From: Naematelia aurantialba
Taxonomy: Eukaryota; Basidiomycota; Tremellomycetes; Tremellales; Naemateliaceae
Length of the DNA: 64,000 nucleotides
NCBI GenBank assembly: GCA_021527695.1
Contig: JAKFAO010000007.1
Coordinates: 1,178,001-1,242,000 of the forward strand
Reading direction: 5' to 3'
Within the stretch, counting starts at the first letter, position 1, and every line of letters begins with the position of its first letter. The notes under the pieces are model-generated. The model ran no database searches. It saw only the letters and a program-made list of their open reading frames with translations, and was not told the DNA's origin. The position numbers and the translations under genes are program-made. Positions 44,999 through 57,737 of this stretch are shown here, piece after piece.

Positions 44999-46629
44999 AT
45001 GACAGCATCAGTCGCGCGCTCCCCTCTGGCCACGAGCGGCAATCACAACTTGCCTCTGACGAAGTGGAAAGAGAAGAAAGAGCAGGAGGAAAGAGAGCGA
45101 GAGTCAGAAGCAGAGGCGAAACAGAAAGGAGCTTTTGTGGACGAGTTCAAATCACGCACACCCGATAGCCAAGACTCGGCTGTGGGCGAGTACTTTGTAT
45201 ACGGTGGGCGAACGTAGTGAGTATTGCCCTTCTGAAGTCTTTTCCTTCCAGATGGACTAAGCTTGTCAGCAACAACATCCTTTGGGCATATCGCTTTCCG
45301 GCAGATCAAGAAGAGATCATCGTGAGCTTGGCATCAAAGTTCTCTGGCTAGACTGATCCCGTGTAGAGACTCGACCGCCAACACTACATAGTGCGATCGA
45401 AACAGATTCGATCGGCTGACGTGGTTACCAGCTTAGTGCCACTCTCCCAGGGTTATACTGCGGTCCCGTAGAAGAAGTTCTCGCCCCTGTGCCCGCTAAG
45501 AATCGTCGATTGCTCGATGTGGGCTGTGGAACGGTGTGTTTTTGTTTCGCAAGCGCAAGATGCTCATATCACAGGGAATATGGTAGAGTCATTCTCCACC
45601 TCCATTATTATACTCACCAGGACAGGTTGGCTGAAATGGCAGAGCGCTTTCCAGATGTGGATTGTGTAGGGATAGGTAAGCGTCAGATATTTTGGTCATT
45701 GACAGCGGGCTAGATATCACGAACATCCAACACGAGTAGGTTACCAACCCTCACCAGGTCCTGAAATGTCCCAGCCATCACCTGCGGAATTGCACGTACA
45801 TGACTGTCGAGGCTCCGCGTCGACTACACATTTTTCCCGACCGCTCTTTTGACGTGATTCATATCCGCCAAATGTTAGCGTCGGTAAGCCGCGTACGCAC
45901 ATGTCAGTGTACTGCTAATGTGTAGATTCACGACTTCCCGGAGCTACTAAGAGAATGTTTTCGACTGCTGCGGCCGGAAGGTCTGATGCTGTTACATGAG
46001 CCTGCGTTGCAGCTGTATTCTGCTTGGTCAGGTTACAAAGCCGACGAGCTCGCGCCAGCAATGTCGGTGGTAGGTTATCCGATCGGGGATCTCGCTGGCT
46101 GAACACTGATGCGCTATATCTCAGTGGATGCAGACGTTTCGACGCGCACTGGAGTACCGCAGGGTCCAGTTTGTGCACTCTGAACCATCTCCTTCACAGG
46201 CTGAATAAGTGTAGCCTGGGTCACTTTGACAACGTCGATGGACTACTAGAGAACGCAGGCTTCGATCGAGAACAGATTCACTTGCACGTCACCCATCGTT
46301 CGTTGTGTTTAGAAGACCAGACTTCAGGTACAGTATTGTGTTTTTGCCACTCTGTCCCCGTCCCTTATGTGCTGACGGATGGACGCTCCCCAGTCCTCAC
46401 GCAGAATGAGATTGCCCATTTTTACTCGTTTCTCCATGCGTCTCGACTGATGGTGCTGGAATCCGGACAGCTCTCAGCGGCAGCGTACGACCAGCTGCAG
46501 GAAGACGCGTGCCAAGAGTTCACGCTGCGAGGTCGGGGGCCAGCCGGACCTCTCGGGGCATCCGGTCTGGTGTCATCTTGGGGCTACTGGTGGGTCCGGA
46601 AGACGGCCGCATCACCAGTGACCATGTGA
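44999..46629 (+). CDS. SAM-dependent methyltransferase (class I, UMTA/TAM-like)
   Basis: The chosen start gives MTASVARSPLATSGNHN, a charged segment KWKEKKEQEERERE, and DSAVGEYFVYGGR spliced to TYWTKLVSNNILWAYRFPAD and RLDRQHYIV. The SAM-binding motif is NRRLLDVGCGT, continued after an intron by LAEMAERFPDVDCVGI. Next are SFDVIHIRQML and, after an intron, HDFPELLRECFRLLRPEGLM and LHEPALQLYSAW, typical of this fungal group. Middle parts have Cys, and the end is SSWGYWWVRKTAASPVTM. Substrate unknown; the family is common in fungi, both orphan and in secondary-metabolite clusters, but no synthase is nearby. The start is the least certain part. Confidence 0.72.
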
Positions 46630-46873
46630 GAGTGATTCCCTGCGGAGGAGACGGAATGATTTAATACGTCAACTGTATAGACCAGACGCATGTGGCTTAG
46701 GTTAGTGGCCAAGACCAGCCGAGACATTCACCCAGTAGTATGCATTTTTAGTCTTCTTTGTTTATTACTATCGTACGGAAGTGTTGCCGGATGGCAGCGC
46801 AAGGCATCTGTCTGAGCGACCGAGTCAAGGCAACTGGGATGAAAGCCCGAAAGACTCCAACAAGAACAGCTCG

Positions 46874-48360
46874 TCATTTGCACGGGTCATCATCCTGAAG
46901 CCTGTGAAGCCAAGTCGTCCTCTCCGAGCTCTCTCTATGCGTCAAACTCGGTCGTGGGTAAAACGTCGGGGTGAAAGGACTGGGCATGCCGCCGCTACTT
47001 GGCGTCCACGAGAGCGACGGGAGCGACGGTAAACCACGATGTGGGCGTGGCGTCTCGGGGAGCCGCCGCTCGCTGCACCAAGAGGCTGACTGTCGTCGTG
47101 GATCCGTGTCGCTGCCGTAGCTCGTAGAGGTTCGCCAGCTCAGATGAGAGACCTCGGTGTGAGGGGTGGCGCTCGATTCTGGCGATTCACCGCCACGGAA
47201 CGTCTCGGTCGCATCTGCTCCGTCCTCATCCTCAATTTCATCGTCTTCTGTTTCCGATGGCAAGACCGGATCGCTCGATGGCTCTTCCGTCGGTAGCCTA
47301 TCGAGCAGGTGCTGGTACTGTCGCCTTGCTAGGGCCGCTCGCTCCACCCTGCATACTTCGTCCAATGTCGGGATGGGTACGATCTGCTTCACCACAGGCC
47401 GTTCGCTGACCCAGCTCCGGCTTTTGCTCTCGGTGTCGTGTTGCCGAGGTACGCTTCGGGGCTGGCCCTCGGACCCCAGCACTGGATCGGCAGAGGCGGA
47501 GACGGGGGCGGTTTCGTTGGACTGCGGATACTGAGGGAAGCACAAGAAGAAGCGCTCTCGCGACATTTCGCCCGACAAGATCTGATCAATGGCAGCGGTC
47601 TCGGGCGAGTCGAGCGCATGAGGCTGGATCTGTGTCTGCGGAGCCTTGATACTGCTTTCCCCGGCTCTCTTGGAGTCTTGACGCCGGTTGGAAAACTGCA
47701 GAGCAGTCAGCGATCATGCAGTCAGGCGAGCCGAGGCATCACACTCTACTTACCCAAGTCGTCATCTTGTCGGTGGACCTGCAGCGGCATCAGCGCTGCT
47801 CTCGCCGACGGCGGACTACTTGAAGCCAAGCGGGTTCGCGACTCACTTTCCCAAAAATGCACCGAGCCTCGCGCATTCAATAGGACGGGGGAGAGGGACT
47901 CGCGCCCACACTGTCCACAGGACGCGGTAGTCTGCGGTGCTGTACTTTGCCCTGGTCCTGTCCGTCTCTCCCCAGGGGTTCGTGCCGCTGCAAGGCGCCG
48001 CGGGCGAACCGGGAAACGGAGCAAATGGCTCTAGTGGCCACCGTCCCAGCTCGGCCTTCAAGGGTGCAGGCACGCGGCGCGGCGACAGTAACGTGTCGCG
48101 CGTCTCACGCGTCGACCTGGACTGGGCCGAGTCTGCCTCAGAGTAGGTGTCGCCGTTTGCTGTCGATCGCGGCGCAGGAGGCGAGGTAAATCGACGAAGA
48201 GAGCGGCTGCCGGGCAGGGCGTCATGATGGGTGGTGGCCGTGGGCTTGGGAAAGCCCCTTTGGGCTGGTGGTAGATTGGCCCGCTGCCGTCTGACTCTCG
48301 CCAGCACCCCGTCTAGCGCTCCTGGTCCACACCTTATCCTCTTTCTGGCCGCAGATGTGT

Positions 48361-48392
<32 letters not shown>

Positions 48393-48661
48393 CTGGACGG
48401 CACTCCCCGCTTGGTTTGCCCGACCTGCTGGCTCCTTGTGTGCGCGTCACCACAGACGAAACGTGCATCACCATGCGCCGAGCGCACGAGTCCAGAATTG
48501 TCCCCGGGTGTCCAAGCACCGAGCGACAGAGAACGAGGGATGGGGGAGCGGCGCGGCGCGTGCTCGTTGGCCGAGATGTTGTTGTCCAAGGCGCCGAGGG
48601 GTGCACGGCCATACGCCCTCGACGGGCCTGCCTCGCATTGTGGAGCAAAGGTGGGCATCAT
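46874..48661 (-). CDS. Ser/Pro/Arg-rich protein of unknown function
   Basis: Two adjacent ATGs at 48661 give MMPTFAPQCEAGPSRAYGRA. The first exon has a QEQEQEQEQEQED run coded by repeated CTCCTG hexamers on the plus strand (about 48358-48392). Introns near 47750-47845 and 47700-47745 are probable. The second half, from LSGEMSRERFFLCFPQ, includes ERPVVKQIVPIPTLDEVCRV and an acidic stretch SETEDDEIEDEDGAD, then a Ser/Pro-rich end. No domain is recognised. High Arg/Pro content in more than one frame reflects high GC. The coding call rests on long frames with matching intron borders, so it is moderate. Confidence 0.5.
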
Positions 48662-49052
48662 GGCTGTGTCTCGTCTGCCGGTCCCAAGGCGCGCTTCAAG
48701 GAGTGGGTGATGGTTGTTGACGAACAGGCAAGGCGAGGGGTAAACACCACGGGCAGATTGGAGGTATCGCGGGTCTTCGAAGGGGACACGGCAAATTGAA
48801 GGGATGGATTCGTATGTCGTGTCTCGAACTAGTAGCCTCCAATGTCCAGTACGTTTACGTATATATGTCTATACCTCTATAGCTTAAAGCGCGGAAATGA
48901 CTAGATGGCAGGGTGAAGATGGAAACGCGGTTTATATTGACATGGGCAAACGCGCGTTGACGCGCCGGGGCTGGCTTTTTGACCACAGTTCTCGGGCTCG
49001 TGTCATCTTGCCAGGTCCTGCTTGAAATTTTGTCGTATGGATGCCTACAATT

Positions 49053-51646
49053 CTAGACGAGCCTGTCTTCTGATGCTTCCTTGTCCTCGACCTCGGCCGA
49101 CACAAAGCTCTCTCCCAATCCCACAACCTCTAGTACTGTCTTGCCTGCTTCTTCCCCTAGAGTGATCTTGAACGGCTCTTTCACGGTCAATTCACTTTGA
49201 CGGTGCAGTCCTGGCAGCATACGAATCAGTGACCCTCCTCGATACAAGCAGAACTAGCTGGCGTTGACAGAACAGCATGGCTGTGCCACGAGGGGATGTG
49301 ATCAAGTGACTGGAGGGCAAGGACTCTGGGCGTACCTTCAATCTGGTCAATTCGGTCCCGAGTTACATCTAGGGCCTCGTCGAAGCCTTCTTCGTTGATG
49401 ACTTGCTGTGCGGCCCGGAGCAACAGCATCGAATCGATCCGAACATGGTGATGTACCTGTCAAATTTATGAGCTCGTCCCTTCGAAGTGACCATCACGCG
49501 TACGTCGATAGAGATGATCTGTGGCACTGTCAGCGAGGCTTGGGTACTTTGTGTACATCGCTCACATGCAAATGGTCCAGGTCCTGTACAAAGTCCGTCC
49601 GCGTCATGATACGACGAGCCTCTTCAAATGTGACCTTGGGCAAAGAAGCGTCCTCGTCGACTGCTCCATGGCTGACCTGACCCGATCCGTCCTCGTGATC
49701 AGGCTCATCCCGCCCAACGCCGGGCAGAGTGGGGGCCATCTTGGCAAGATGCCGCAGCAACAACCAGGAACAGCTGCCCGCATGAGCGTTCATCCACTCA
49801 TTACACGAGATGCCTACCTTGCCCATCTGAAGACCGGACCGGAATCAGTTCAATCGGGGGGTAAACAAGAAAGGACCGACTTCTGCTCGTCCCTGACCAT
49901 TTAGCTCATGCTTCCCATGATCGTACTTACATTACATCGTCATCATGCTCCGGTATGAGGCCGATCCTACCCCATCAGCATCAGCGGTGCAATGGAGTCC
50001 TTGTCACATGCACATCCAGCACTACATCTTCTCAACTCACTTGGAGGTCAACCAGTTCCGCTCCCACTCGATCATACCTTCCGCCTCCTCTGCACACGTA
50101 GATCAGCTTTGACTGCGACCGACTGAGGCCATGTACTTACCAATCATATTAGGAGCTCGCGCCACACGCGAAAGATAGCTTGTCCTACCTCCTACAATGT
50201 CATACACTTTGCCAAGTATCTCATCGCCCTCCACCTCGATCTCCTGGGCGGGATATTGCCGTTTGAGAGACTGTTCTCGAAGTCTTCGAAGTGCGTTGAG
50301 AGACTCATGGCGGGGTAGATCGTATACGGAAACAATCCTCATGCGAGAAGCATTCTTCCGCATGATGTCCAATGGCCCTTTGATTTGAGCTAGTTTGCAG
50401 GGCCGAGAGATGAAATACTAACAAAAGTCGTCGGTTGAGAAGATCATCGTCATGAGGCCCTGATTAGCATTAGCATCAGAAGACAGATCCTTTCGGAGAC
50501 CGCTAATCTCACTCCTTCGGCCCAGGCTTCAGCTCGCTGCTGTAGCTGGTGCAAGATGGCATGCCCTTCGGGCGAATTGGGGAACAGGTGGACATCTGTG
50601 ATTCCGTTAGCGTAGCTGTCGCTTGACCTCACTATTGAAAGCCACCACAAGCGGCCTTCCGTGTTTTCTAGCATACCGTAGGGCAACCTTTTCGAGCTTG
50701 CTCATCACTCGTTCCACGTCGAGACCGGGACCCCCCTGTCTGGGATCGGCCCTGGAAAACAACGACCCTTGCCAATCCTCGTAAAAATCAAAGTCGAGGG
50801 CTTTGCCAAGTCGTAAGCGGAAGACTTCCAGGTCCGGGTGGGCTGAGCAGCGTCAGAACAGATGTGCCACCGAGCGACGCCACGGAAGCAGCTGACCCTC
50901 GCAAAAGGCAGCTCCCTCTGCGTTGATCTTCCTCATAGAACTGCCAAGCATGAGCTCGAATGTAAGCATGTAGCTGACGACTGACTCGACGATCATGGTT
51001 CCCTTTCCCGTGCCTTTGGGTCCAACCATGAGATAGTATCCACCGGCTTGCTCTCCTCTGACAATGGAATCGATCAGAGGTTGCTCAGCTCTGCGGATGT
51101 GCGAGGCGTCTGTTCCTAGCAAGGTGGACACTTCCAAAGCGGGATCCTGGCCGAGAGTTTCAGCACTTCCGGGGTTCCAAGGAGGCATGACATCCTGTCC
51201 AGCATTCTCAGAAATATATGACTGGACCCACGTAACCTGGTGCGAAAGCCCTTTCAATCTTCATAGTGGGTTAGCCGGCGCTGCTGTCAATAGCTCACTC
51301 GGTGCAAGACATGTGCTTTGTACCATTCGAGATAGCCCACACCGGCGGCGAACACCATTCCCAAACCGACGACAGTGGTCAAGGCAGCCTGGAAAGAAGC
51401 TGAAGAGGACCATTGCTTCCAAAATGACTCTCTTTGCTGCTTTGTCGGCGGTGATTCAGCGCCCAGGTTGCTCGATGGACCGACAGGAGCTTGCGGCATG
51501 GGCGGAGGGGGCCACGTCGGCACATTGTGGACCACCACAGACGTGTACAGCCCTCGGCTCCTCGCTGGTTGTATACGAGGAACCAGACCTCTGCTGAGCA
51601 GGGCTATTGCCCTCGACGACCACATCTTGGTGCTGGTATAGGTCAT
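49053..51646 (-). CDS. Mitochondrial inner-membrane P-loop (AAA-like) protein
   Basis: The first ATG at 51646 gives MTYTSTKMWSSRAIALLSRG and more Arg-rich sequence, a mitochondrial presequence. A transmembrane helix follows (ALTTVVGLGMVFAAGVGYL). Then VTWVQSYISENAGQDVMPPW and Walker A GGYYLMVGPKGTGKGTMI. GHPDLEVFRLRLGKALDFDF and an exon with RPLVVAFNNVHLFPNSPEGH follow; at the Walker B place there is FNNVH in place of an acidic pair. A helical part with IVSVYDLPRHESLNALRRLR and a winged-helix-like C-terminus ending EDKEASEDRLV complete it. Many short introns are present. It resembles the fungal AAA-type proteins with C-terminal winged helix related to RNA12; function is poorly known. Confidence 0.75.
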
Positions 51647-52065
51647 ATTACGACGCCAAGGATTCAGCTCTACGAGTGTGATAATGGCGCGGGGCTCCAA
51701 AGTGGTTGACACATCAACAACAGTTTCTGGGGCTTCTGTTGCGCGATGTATGCATGCAAGGGCAGTTCATGCATGACCTTGTCATTGCAAGGCGGGCCAT
51801 GCTGGGGAGCACGCTCAGTGCAGCCTTGACCCACCCCCCCTTATGAAATGCTACACAGTAGTCTAGTAAACCCACAGAAAAACAAATGGGTCAATAGGAG
51901 ACGCGCCTGTCCTTTTCAGGGTCCAAAGAATGACACCAAAAAGCCCAACAACAGCTCGGAACACATTAGATGTTGGGTCAACTCTACGCCTGTTTGCCTT
52001 TCTCTCCAATGGTCCACTTTGTGCACAGCACGAGTGCCGAGTGAGTAGCACCTAGCACGTCCACA

Positions 52066-55000
52066 ATGTCCGCATCCCCCAGCAAGAATCGGACACTAAG
52101 CAGACAACCGTCATCACCATCTCTCGCCCTCGGCATTCCTCCTCCGATACCTGAGGGCGGAGTCATGCGTTCATCCAAATCATCCTCCAACCTGAGGTCC
52201 CATCACTCACAGCCACGACTGTATCGTGGCGATGTATCGTCGTCCGCTGCTTCTAGCGAGGACGACGGGGATCAACTTGGGACACCCTTCAAATCTGCCA
52301 TCTCGCCTGGCGCCGACATGACTCCGAAACGCAAGGTGGTGGCAATGATGGAGCCTCTCACAGCGCCTCGGGGCGGGAAGAAGCGGGACACGCTGCAGGC
52401 TAGGCTAGAGCAAGCAGCTAGAATGAAGAAAAGCAAGTCGACTGGAGACGGGCTCAATGGATCGGCGAGTATGACGAGCTTCTCGACCAACTTGGCATCG
52501 CCGTCTGTTATCCCGTCATTCCGCGAGACGCCTCCAGCTACCGGTGGAGGCAGTGATAAAGTCGTGGTCTGCGTCAGGTCAGTCCAGATCGCAATGTTAC
52601 ATCCCGACCACGCTCCACCTGACTCGTTATAGAATCAAGCCAACCACATCCACCTTTGCGTCCTCAGCCTACGACGTCACACCCACCTCGCTCGCACTGT
52701 CCGACTCGCATCCAAATGTACAAAAAAGGGGAGGAAAAGCCGGTCGGGAAGATGAATACACCTACACATTCGGTGAGCTTTGTCTCCTTCTCCTTCATCA
52801 GTGCTGATCCCCGCCAGATAAGCTCCTCCAATACCCGTCCACCACCCCTGAGCTATACCGAGCGAAAGTCGCGCCGCTCGTGAACAAGGCTATGAATGGG
52901 TTCAACTCTACCATCTTTGCATATGGCCAGACAGGCTCGGGTAAATCATTCACGATGGTGCGTACACATCCCCAGACTTATAAGCATCAAGCTAAGCCAG
53001 GCAGACGGGAACAGCTACCGAATTGGGAATTATCCCTTGCGCTGTTGCTGGAGTGTTTGATGCGATCTCGGCGGTACGTCTCGTATGGGCCAGCCCTCGG
53101 CTGATCTTCTACAGGAGACCGATCGGGCATATCTGCTCCGGGTCTCATACATTGAGATCTACAACGAGACGTTGAGAGACTTGCTCAACTTTAAAAAGGG
53201 TCCACTCAAGGATGACGAGAAGCCGGCTATTCATACCTCGAAGGGCAAAGTGTATGTGGAGCCATTGGTGGAGAACATTGTGTCCACACCGAGGGAGATC
53301 GTCGAGTTGCTCGAGAAGGGGAATGCTAGCCGGCGGGTGGGCATGACAGATTGGGTACGTTGACTATTCAGCGTCCATCAGTACTAACAACTTGCTGTGT
53401 AGAACGAGCGATCCTCCAGGTCACACGTTGTCTTCACTATTGTCGTCGAGTCGAGACCACGAGAAGGGAGTGGTGATGACGACATCCGGCTTTCCAGACT
53501 AGTGAGTACATTCAGCATTGAAGGAAGGCCAGAGCTGACAGTCATTGCAGAATCTGATTGTGAGCTGATTGACGCGAAATGGAGACAAGTCAGCTGATGC
53601 ACACAGGATCTCGCCGGTTCCGAAAAAGCAGTGTCGGACTTGGAGCGTCGTGGGGAAGGGAAGCACATCAATCAGAGGTGAGTGCCATGATTGGGCACTA
53701 TTTTCCAAACTGACAGGCTTCAGTCTTCTGGCGTTGCGCGAAGTGATCAACAAGTTAACGGAGAAGAAGAGGTATGTAGGGATTCCAGGTATCGGAAGCT
53801 CGCTGACATAGCGAAGAACCCACATCCCCTACCGGAATTCCAAGCTAACCCATTTACTCGAGAATGCTCTTGGAGGCGACTCAAACATCTGCGTCATCTG
53901 CACGTACGTGAGACGCTTGATCTGATTGGCGACTGCTTATGGAACCAGTATGTCTGGTGACGAGGAGCATCACGCGGAAACTCTTGAGACGCTAAAATTC
54001 GCCGGCCGCTGTTCGCAAGTGGAAACCAAGGCCACGAAGAATATCGTAGGTCCGCATGTGGCGGTCTTCGGAAACTGCTGATATATCATCATAGATCGCT
54101 TCTTCAGAAAAAGCACTGATCAGAGCAAAGGATCGCGAGATAGATGAGCTGAAGAGACGCCTGCAAGGGATTGCGAATGGCAGTGACATCGAGGCGTCTC
54201 AGGATATATCCGAAGTGAGTGATAGATATGCTGCTAGCTGACCGGCGCTAGCTGGCTGATTCCGTCGCGTCAATGGAGGCCCGAAAGTCAAAGCTGGCAG
54301 AGCAGTTGGCAAAGCTAAATGCCGAGATCCTCACTTCTGAGCGCCCCCAGGTAGGCTCTGGCCTGCTTCCGCTTTCTCCGCCTCGACACAAACGACCCAG
54401 AACCAGCGACTTCACAGGGCTTGCCAGGCCGGGACGAATCGGCTTAGGAAGCCCCCGGGCGATCGTGCCGGACCGCAGAGCTGTCAGCGGGCTGGTTCGC
54501 ATGACCGAGGAAGACATGCCCGGCATTGTCGGTACTTTGCAAACGGTGACCGAGGTAGATGTCAAAGTAAGCATACAACCCTTCCTGATCCCTCAGCTGA
54601 CGTCCTGGTCAGGCTTTCGACCATGACAGACTCGTCGCCTCCCTCCGCCGAGAGCTCACAGCCAGAGAAGGCGAGTTGGCTTCAGCAAATCGCGAGTTGT
54701 CCGATGCGCTGTCCCGCCTGGCTCGCTTGTCGCAAGCTGAAACGGAGGTGGGTATACTGAACGCCCGAGTGGCCGAACAGGAAACCAGTGCTCGCGACAC
54801 GCTCGCGCAGCTGGAAGCAACCCGCAATGATTTGGTGGCAACCATCAAGGAGAAGACATCAAAGATCGACGAACTCGAGACTGCTGTTTTGGACCTGAGG
54901 AAGTCCAGGGAAGAATTGGCGATCGACGATCAGAACAGATACGATGAGGTCAACGAGAAACTCTCGCGCGCGATTGAAGAAGCCGCATCTTTCCGGGATG

Positions 55001-57527
55001 AGGCGACCGGCCTGCAGGATCAAGTCAACGCTTCGGAGGAGCGACTTCGCGTATTGCAGGCTGATCTCGAAGCGGCGCGGGCTAAATGCAGCGAGGCAGA
55101 TCAGTCTCGCGAGGCCCAAGAATCCCGTTGTAATGAGCTTGAGAATATCGTCGCGTCCCTTCGGTCTCAGGTCACAACCCTGGAAGCGTCTCATGCCGCC
55201 CAAGCCAGCGATATTTCCCGACTGACGGCGGAGCATGAAGCTGCGAATCGCGAGAGGCAAACAGCCTTGGACCAGGTTTCTCAGTTGACGATCGAGAACG
55301 AATCTGCGAACCGGGAAAAACAAGCAGCGATAGAGGACCTGGCCCGATATCAGCGCGATTCGATGCAGCATGAGTCTGAAGTCGTCGCCGAATTGCGCGA
55401 GGAGCTTTCCAAACTGCGCAGAGTTGCGGAGGAACAGTCTGAACAGGGCAAGAGGGAGGTTGACGGCTTCAAAGCTCGTGTTGCACTTCTGGAAGACGAG
55501 TGCGCAAGAGTAACCGCTCAGGTCTCGGCGGAACGTGCACGCGCCGAAGCAGCAGAGGGCAGAATCAGCACGGCCGAGATGGCTGTCACTACATCTGCGC
55601 TCCGTGTCGACGCTCTCCTTACTGAAAGTCAACGCAAGACGGAGGAGCTGGCCAAGCAGACCGATGAACAAGCGGACATGCAACGCAGACTGCAAGCATA
55701 CGAGGAGGAACAGGCGGCTCTTCTTCGAAAGGTCGAGGCGTTGAGTGAGGAGAAACAGGACGTGCTTCGCAGATCAGACGCCGACAACCAAGACTTGGTC
55801 CGCAGGTTGGAGGTCTCTGAAACAGCCAAGTCCGAGGCCGAGAGAGAACTCCAAATATTGCAGCAGGGTGCAGCCGACTCGAAAGGACAAGCGAAGCACC
55901 TCCAAGATGAGCTCGACAGACTCGCCACTACCCTCGATCACGTCCAAGGCGAAAAGTCGACGATCGAAGGACAACTGCGAGAGGCGGAGGATCGAGCATT
56001 GGCGGCTGAGGGCAAGGTCCGAGACCTTGAGCAGGGTGCTGTGGCGCTCATGACCAAGATAGAGCAGCTGGAAGGACACGTGAAGGATCGCTGCGCGGAA
56101 GTAGACGAACTTCGATTCTCATTGCAAGCTGTCAACACTGAGAAGAAGGCTTTGGAAGCCCAAGTGGACGTATCCAGCGCCGCCACAGGTCGACTCGAAA
56201 CTCTCCAGCAGGCTCACCTTGCCGCTCAGCAGGAGCTGCAGGAGACTCGGGAGCGGTCAGAAAGGGTCAATGGTGTAGTTGCAACCTTGGAAGCCGAACT
56301 GGCAACGTGTCGCGCCTCGCTGGGCCGTCTGAAACCCCTGGAAGAAGCGCTCGCTTCGGCTCAGCGGGAGCTGCAAGAGACTCGGGCGCGAGAAGAAAAG
56401 TCCAATCGTCTGCTTGGTGCTGAGACTCAGAAGGCCGACCAGCTCGTCCAGCAGCTCGCTGCTCTGCAGCAGGAGACCGATAGGCTCTCCTCTGTCGATG
56501 CCGAGCTGATCGGCCTTCGTTCTGCGACCGAAGCACAAAGACAGCACCTCGACAAGCTGGGCAAAGAGCTATCTGATGCGCGAGCCAGCGCGTTGATGGA
56601 GAAGGAACGCGCCGACCACCTCGCGACCGAACTACGCGATAGTAAAGCCCCACCAGGGTCCGCATCGACTTCGTCCATCAGCGCGCGACAACGCCATGCC
56701 CCTACATCGTTTGCAGAGCGGAATGCATCGGTCAAAGATCTCAGGCTGCAGGCCCTGACGACGGCCGCCACGGGTTCTGAGAGCATGGAACGGCTGCGGA
56801 CCATGGAGAGCGAGGAAATTGAGCGGCTGGAAAAGGTCGTCGAAGCGCAAGAGGTCATTATCAGCGAACAGAGAGACAAGATCAAATACTGGTCGGATGT
56901 GAGTTTCCACCATTCGTCAGCGAGACCTGTCCGCGAAACCCATCAGCAAAAAACTCCGCTGACACACTGCCAAAACCCCCGCTGACACACTTCATGTAGG
57001 AGCTCGAACGGCAGCGTGAAATTGTGCGGGCGCTCACGTCGGACCCCGCTGCGTTCTTCGCGGCGGCGTCGAATTCGCCCAATCCGGCCAGTCGAGCATC
57101 ACCATCGCTCCGAGTCAGCCACGCCAAGTCGAAATCGCTCTCGACGGTGGACCCGGGTTCTCCTCTGCCGCGGACGGCGACGACCTCTCGGCTCCCATCT
57201 ACATTTACGGCGCACAACCTGGCGCTGCCGACCTCGCCGACGCCGCTGCCGATGCACCCGAGTCAGTTTGACAATAGGGGCGCGAGGAAGACGCGCCGCG
57301 TCACGATTGACAAGGACATGGATCGACTGACAGGTGAGCATGCGTCTGTGCCTCGACCTTGGCCCTTGTTGCAGAGTAAAAGGCTGATGGGACCAGATTC
57401 GAGCAAGGTCCACAAGGCGAAAGCTCTGTTCGACATTATCGATACATCGCCGCAAAAGACACCGACAAAGACGGGCACGAGGCCAGAGACCGTGCCGTAT
57501 TCGGCACCGAGGCAGAGGAAGCCATAG
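52066..57527 (+). CDS. Kinesin motor, kinesin-7 (CENP-E/KIP2) type
   Basis: The start [17 protein letters not shown] opens a Ser-rich lead of about 170 residues, followed by the motor: [31 protein letters not shown], the P-loop [14 protein letters not shown] (near 52918), [18 protein letters not shown], switch [14 protein letters not shown], switch [34 protein letters not shown] and [19 protein letters not shown] (by splicing). [20 protein letters not shown] closes the head. A coiled coil of roughly 750 residues (54650-56880) is read without a break. The C-terminus is basic and Ser/Pro-rich, with [19 protein letters not shown] sequence, ending SAPRQRKP. The N-terminal motor with long coil suggests a plus-end kinesin. 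The subfamily is inferred from [13 protein letters not shown] and layout. Confidence 0.88.
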
Positions 57528-57737
57528 CGGCCCAAGGAGTCTGTACAGTGTATATTTGTAGCTTGTGAGATGCGCCATACAATGTTTCCCGTACCAGTAG
57601 ATACGGACAAGGCGCCGCCAGTAGAGACAGTCGATCGACCGTGGGAAAGGTCCGGCCAAGTGTCCCTGGAAGGTGACTCATCTGGAGCACTAGTTGCTGG
57701 ACGTTGGTTGAGCATATCACCGCCGAACAGCGACAGT

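Noticed and set aside
44999..46629. Secondary-metabolite cluster around the methyltransferase
   Set aside because: Neighbours are a surface-protein-like gene and an unknown low-complexity gene; no synthase, transporter or P450 is present.
54859..55695. 278-codon minus-strand frame opposite the kinesin coiled coil
   Set aside because: It mirrors the Glu/Lys-rich coil in antisense; no family features.
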